The position numbers were made by a program, and so were the translations under genes. The notes beneath the pieces are model-generated. The model made no database searches. It saw only the letters and a program-made list of their open reading frames with translations, and had not been told where the DNA came from. A stretch of DNA of 64,000 bases from G963662905 sp963676725 (GTDB lineage: Bacteria > Bacteroidota > Bacteroidia > Bacteroidales > WRLA01), in contig OY781463.1 in assembly GCA_963676725.1 (NCBI GenBank), positions 2,294,001-2,358,000 of the forward strand, read 5' to 3'. Of the stretch, positions 60,055-64,000 are shown piece by piece. Numbering within the stretch: position 1 is the first letter of the stretch; each line of letters opens with the position of its first letter.

Positions 60055-61683
60055 ATGAGCCATAGCAAGATTTCCGGCAAGGAGCTATTGGGCGAAAAAC
60101 AAGACCTCAGCAATGCTACATCGCATCATTGTATAAATATGGATATTTTTCATCAGGCTATTCTTCATCACGACAATCGGATTGTGGCTTTTTGGGATCA
60201 AAGCGGGCAATTACTCGCCCACTATATACCAAACGATTTTCATAAAAAGAAACTTCATCTTCTTTCTATTTTCTCACATAAAAAAATCCTGAAGCACGCA
60301 TTGCAAGGACTCCCCCTTCCACAACATTTTCCCTCTTCCGAAAAAAAAGAAACGCTTGAATGCACTATTGGCCCATCCGATTATTGGTTTAGCACAAACT
60401 TTACACATATAAAATCCCCTGATCAACAGATTATTGCCTATGTATTTTTTCTTGAAGACCATTCGGAAGAAAACAGGGCCATTCAATCGAAAACTATTGT
60501 CTTAAAGCAAAAGGAACATCAGTTGCTTCTATTGGAAAATGAACTCCGCAAAAAAGAAAATCATTATAAGCAAATCCTTGCTATGACGACCGATTGCATT
60601 ATTGAAGCACGATTTCAAAAAAAAGGGAACATCAGTGCCCACCTTATATGGGCAACGCATAGTTTTACAAAAATATTTGGTTACGATCTATTTTCTTTTA
60701 ATAAAAAATATTTTCATGAACACGCCTCCAAAGAAGATCAGCCCAAACTATGCAATAGTCTCGAAAGTATTTTAGACGACACAAATTGCCGCATAGAAAC
60801 GAGGATTTGCTTGGCAAATGGGAGTCATAAATGGCTTGAAATAAATGCAAAACCTTTAAAAGATGATCGCAATAATATTTTTGGCTTTGTGGCCGGATTA
60901 AAAGATATCAGCGCACAAAAACACTTGGAAACAAAAATAGGAAATTATCAGCAAGAGCTCGAAAACACCATTTATTTGAGAGGCCTTGAACTCGAAGAGC
61001 AAGTACAGGAACGTATTGCAGCCGAACGAAATGTGTACGCCTTAAAAGAAAAGCTCTTGCGTTTGCAAATGAATCCACATTTTATCTTCAACAGCCTTCT
61101 GGCGATACAAAGCTTTATTTACAGCAAACCTCCCGAACTCGCAGGCGCTTATCTTATTGATTTTGCAAATCTGATACGCATAATGATTGATAATACCAGC
61201 AAGGAAATGATTCCATTAGACCGGGAAATCAAAAGTCTTCGCTATTATCTTCGTTTGCAAAAACTCCGCTTTAATGATCTTTTTGACTATGAAATCAAAA
61301 TCTCAGAAAAAGATGAAGAAAAAAATATGATGGTACCACCGATGCTTGGTCAGCCATTTATTGAAAACGCTATAGATCATGCATTTAAAAACAGTAACAC
61401 AAAAGGTCGGATCCAAATTATTTTTAAATTTGAAGCAGACCAATTACGATATATCATTGAAGACAATGGTATTGGCAGGGCAAATGCACAGGCAATAAAC
61501 AAGAATGGTTTTCAATTACATAAATCACATTCTGTTGGCACCACACAGGAGCGCATACAACAATTACGTGAGCAGCATGGAGTTGATATTGAATTTAAAA
61601 TTGAAGATCTGCACCACAAGGACCAGACAGCAGCGGGCACCCGTGTTTCTTTTTATATATCGCATCATGAGGCCTGTCAATAG
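60055..61683 (+). CDS. PAS-containing LytS/YehU-type sensor histidine kinase
   Basis: A 542-residue kinase without membrane helices, so probably a cytoplasmic sensor. Residues of about 30-140 may be a degenerate PAS, about 185-300 a clear PAS/PAC (FGYDLFSFNKKYFHEHASKED ... CLANGSHKWLEINAKPLKDDRNNIFGFVAGLKDIS). A coiled coil leads to the His_kinase domain LQMNPHFIFNSLLAIQSFI with H342 as phosphorylation site, then the ATPase GQPFIENAIDHAF (N box), DNGIGRANA (G1) and GTRVSFYI. No LytTR response regulator follows. ATG 60055 preferred over TTG 60004. Confidence 0.88.
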   Translation: MSHSKISGKELLGEKQDLSNATSHHCINMDIFHQAILHHDNRIVAFWDQSGQLLAHYIPNDFHKKKLHLLSIFSHKKILKHALQGLPLPQHFPSSEKKETLECTIGPSDYWFSTNFTHIKSPDQQIIAYVFFLEDHSEENRAIQSKTIVLKQKEHQLLLLENELRKKENHYKQILAMTTDCIIEARFQKKGNISAHLIWATHSFTKIFGYDLFSFNKKYFHEHASKEDQPKLCNSLESILDDTNCRIETRICLANGSHKWLEINAKPLKDDRNNIFGFVAGLKDISAQKHLETKIGNYQQELENTIYLRGLELEEQVQERIAAERNVYALKEKLLRLQMNPHFIFNSLLAIQSFIYSKPPELAGAYLIDFANLIRIMIDNTSKEMIPLDREIKSLRYYLRLQKLRFNDLFDYEIKISEKDEEKNMMVPPMLGQPFIENAIDHAFKNSNTKGRIQIIFKFEADQLRYIIEDNGIGRANAQAINKNGFQLHKSHSVGTTQERIQQLREQHGVDIEFKIEDLHHKDQTAAGTRVSFYISHHEACQ

Positions 61684-62320
61684 ATTCTGCCATAAAGTTT
61701 GGTTTTTGCAACATCATATTCATAACGATATTGAATAGCAAATAAGTCATTGTCTACTATCCTTCTCCCTTTTGTTTGGCGCACCACTGGCGCGAATTTG
61801 CAATTCGTGAGCCCGAATCCACATTCTAACAAATTGTTTCACAGAATATTATATTTCTTTCGCCCTTACCCAAGCGTTTCGTGCTTTTGAGTCAAAAGAC
61901 ATAATCCAAGAGACGAAATGGACAAAAGGGAGGAGAAATCTATTTAATCTCAGAAATTGTTTTATGCTGATATAGATCCCTCCTTCCTCTGGTCGTCGGG
62001 ATGACATATAAGCATAGGGTTAGGCAAAGGCAGCGAGAACTCGTAAAAAATCAAAAAGGTGTTCTCGCTGCCTTTGCCACCAGACCACAAAAAAACAGTT
62101 CATTTCGATAGAGAATTTCAATGCGAAGCGAAAAAGCCAACTGAGGTATCCAAGTCACAACCGCTGGAGCGAATTTGCAATTTCACGCCGAATTTCCGTA
62201 AAAACATATGATGAAGTAGTATGATTTGGTGAGGCTCCTAAGATTTTTTATGCCATACAGATCGAAAATCGCTGTAGAACCTGCGATTTTTCCTACTTTT
62301 ACGCTGCAAATTGAACATAT
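61684..62320. other. Intergenic region with a palindromic element
   Basis: No gene. It holds a third variant of the palindromic family at 61972-62150 and more broken words of the same family at 61880-61950 (AAAAGGGAGGAGAAATCT). TACTTTTA at 62294 may be a -7 box for the next gene. Confidence 0.6.
61972..62150. repeat. Palindromic element, GGCAAAGGCAGC variant with longer stem
   Basis: A perfect 18-bp hairpin (62023-62040 with 62061-62078, arm GGCAAAGGCAGCGAGAAC) and a 20-nt loop, flanked by diverged GTCGTCGGGATGAC and TTCATTTCGATAGAG words. The arm shares its first 12 bases with the copies at 45420 and 57618 and adds six paired bases. Confidence 0.8.
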
Positions 62321-64000
62321 ATGAAAAAACAGATTGAAGCGGTCATTTTTGACCTTGACGGGGTGATTACACAAACAGCATTGGTACACAGTGCAGCGTG
62401 GAGTAAAATGTTTAACGGCTATCTTCAGGAACGCGAAAAAAAATACGGCGAAACCCATAAAGCCTTCAGCCATCAGGATGATTATCTTCCTTATGTGGAT
62501 GGCAAACCAAGATATAAAGGGGTTGCGTCTTTTTTGGAATCCAGAAATATTGATATCCCATTTGGTGACCCATCAGATGATCCAGCATTGGAAACTGCTT
62601 GCGGACTTGGGAATCGTAAAAACCTGGCATTTAATGAAGTATTAGATAATGATGGTGTAAAAACCTATGAATCTACTGTTGCATTATTGCATGAGCTAAA
62701 AAATGCTGGGATCCGAATTGGCGTTGCCAGTTCGAGTAAAAACTGTAAAACCGTTCTCGAAGCAGCCGGTTTGCTTGATCTTTTCGAGACTCGTGTCGAT
62801 GGCGTTGTTTCTGCTGAGCTTGGCCTTAATGGAAAACCGGAACCGGATATCTTTACCACAGCTTGCGATAATCTTGGCGTGAGCTATGCAAAATCTGTGG
62901 TTGTGGAAGATGCCGTAAGTGGCGTTCAGGCAGGAGCTAAAGGAAATTTCGGACTGGTTCTCGGCATTGCCCGTGAAGAGAATCATAGGGAATTGCTTAT
63001 CAATGGAGCAGACATTGTTGTATCGGACATCTCCGAAATCAATGGAATTGAAGGACTGAATGAATGGTTTGAAAACGGCATCGATAAAGACAGCTGGCAC
63101 ATTCATTATTATACCCTTGAAAAAGAAAAGGAAAAATCCAGGGAATCGCTTCTAAGTATCGGGAATGGATATTTTGGCACAAGAGGCAGCATGGAAGAAC
63201 TCCCTGCGGGCGAATGGAATTACCCCGGAACCTATATTGCAGGGCTTTACAACCGACTGGAATCTCCGGTTGGCGATCGGAATATTGAAAACGAAGACTT
63301 TGTAAATGCACCAAACTGGCTTCCTCTTCAATTTAAAATTAATGATGGGGAATGGATCAGTCCGGATAAACTCAATATCCATGAATATTATAAAGGACTG
63401 AAACTCCGAAACGGCTTATTTCGCAGAACTATCATTGGAGAAGATCAGGAAGGACATCTGATCCGTATTCGCAGCCAACGCTTTGCAAGCATGCAGCAAA
63501 TGCATATAGGCGCTCTGCGTTACGAAATAACTGCTTTAAATTTTAGCGGAAAAATTACCATAAAATCAGGCATTGATGCAAATATTATTAATGATGGAGT
63601 TGCACGATATCGCGCACTGAATCAGCAACATCTTGAACATATTGCTCAGGGCACTGAGAATGGAATTTTATGGAGCACTTCAAAAACGACCCAAAGCAAT
63701 ATTGAAATTAGCGAGGCTGCCGCACATTTTATTAATGGAGCAGCACTGAAAGAAATACAGTCCGAAGAAAAGGAAGCAATAATCAATATGCTCCACGAAC
63801 AATCTGTTCAAGAGGGCGAAAGCATCAGCATCGATAAAATCGTCAGCATTTATACCAATAAAAAAGATGATAGCGAAAATCCATTAGCAGATGCACTTTC
63901 CGCATTAAAGGGACAAACCTATGAGGATTTGCTTGCAAAAAGCAGCGATTGCTGGAAAGACATCTGGAATAAAGCGGATATTGCAATAGAAGGCGATCGC
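62321..64000 (+). CDS. Beta-phosphoglucomutase/GH65 phosphorylase fusion, 5' part
   Basis: 560 residues are visible and the frame is open to the window end. Residues 1-255 are a HAD-type beta-phosphoglucomutase: nucleophile DLDGVIT (D11, D13), SSSKNCKTVL, KPEPDIF, and VVEDAVSGVQAGAKG. From about 270 begins a glycoside hydrolase family 65 N-terminal domain (WHIHYYTLEKEKEKSRESLLSIGNGYFGTRGSMEELP; GTYIAGLYNRLESPVGDRNIENEDFVNAPNW). GH65 enzymes phosphorolyse kojibiose, maltose, trehalose or related disaccharides to beta-glucose 1-phosphate, which the mutase turns into glucose 6-phosphate, so the fusion couples two steps. The specificity region is beyond the window. Confidence 0.9.
   Translation, partial: MKKQIEAVIFDLDGVITQTALVHSAAWSKMFNGYLQEREKKYGETHKAFSHQDDYLPYVDGKPRYKGVASFLESRNIDIPFGDPSDDPALETACGLGNRKNLAFNEVLDNDGVKTYESTVALLHELKNAGIRIGVASSSKNCKTVLEAAGLLDLFETRVDGVVSAELGLNGKPEPDIFTTACDNLGVSYAKSVVVEDAVSGVQAGAKGNFGLVLGIAREENHRELLINGADIVVSDISEINGIEGLNEWFENGIDKDSWHIHYYTLEKEKEKSRESLLSIGNGYFGTRGSMEELPAGEWNYPGTYIAGLYNRLESPVGDRNIENEDFVNAPNWLPLQFKINDGEWISPDKLNIHEYYKGLKLRNGLFRRTIIGEDQEGHLIRIRSQRFASMQQMHIGALRYEITALNFSGKITIKSGIDANIINDGVARYRALNQQHLEHIAQGTENGILWSTSKTTQSNIEISEAAAHFINGAALKEIQSEEKEAIINMLHEQSVQEGESISIDKIVSIYTNKKDDSENPLADALSALKGQTYEDLLAKSSDCWKDIWNKADIAIEGDR

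Overview
The window looks like a chromosomal segment of an AT-rich Bacteroidota, probably a Bacteroidales/Marinilabiliales-type organism. The evidence is two proteins with type IX secretion C-terminal sorting domains, DUF3078 and DUF4114 proteins, a TonB-dependent receptor with a carboxypeptidase-like N-terminal domain, a DUF4369/TlpA-type thioredoxin, an almost complete lack of Shine-Dalgarno sequences, and promoters of the Bacteroidota form TTG/TTTG-N20-22-TAnnTTTG.

Left part (1-30 kb). The window opens inside a gene for a PLP enzyme and continues through a same-strand group: a fused Fe-S/molybdenum hydroxylase (XdhD-like), an SsnA-like amidohydrolase, a THEP1-type NTPase, and a two-subunit xanthine dehydrogenase (224-8362). 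Further along lie a D-hydantoinase (HyuA-like, 13.8 kb), a YgeY-like M20 hydrolase and a YgeW-like carbamoyltransferase (27.3-29.7 kb). Together these match the E. coli ygeWXY-hyuA-ssnA-xdhD gene set for anaerobic purine/urate breakdown through ureido intermediates, here split over three loci. Between them are housekeeping and envelope genes: trxB, dinD, a metallophosphoesterase, two MscS channels, corA, a glyoxalase-fold protein, a TPR protein, a YdcF-like protein, a TlpA-like thioredoxin, and surface or secreted proteins.

Middle (30-46.5 kb): a defence island. A minus-strand operon reads XRE regulator, hsdM, truncated DUF1016, hsdS, mcrB, mcrC, hsdR, ygjP-like metallopeptidase, with most junctions overlapping. 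McrBC sits inside the type I restriction operon. The DUF1016 fragment carries a copy of the hsdM/hsdS translational coupling junction. A Na/Pi cotransporter follows. Then comes a repeat-rich stretch in which two nested MITE-like elements, each with perfect terminal inverted repeats and target site duplications, interrupt the AbiEii toxin gene of an AbiE toxin-antitoxin pair.

Right part (46.5-64 kb). A TPP riboswitch controls a TonB-dependent receptor, which should therefore import thiamine or a precursor. Next are a cold shock protein, a second copy of the long-hairpin element, two tandem Rpn-type nucleases, a secreted protein with two papain domains, a gene fusing a secreted Spi-type protease-inhibitor domain to an AraC DNA-binding domain, a RhuM homologue, an OsmC protein, a membrane methyltransferase, a PAS/LytS-type sensor kinase, and the start of a beta-phosphoglucomutase/GH65 phosphorylase fusion that runs off the window.

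The most unusual content is the non-coding material: several families of palindromic elements, one of which has two copies whose 22-bp hairpin arms differ by two fully compensated base pairs. No rRNA, tRNA, CRISPR array or intact transposase was seen.
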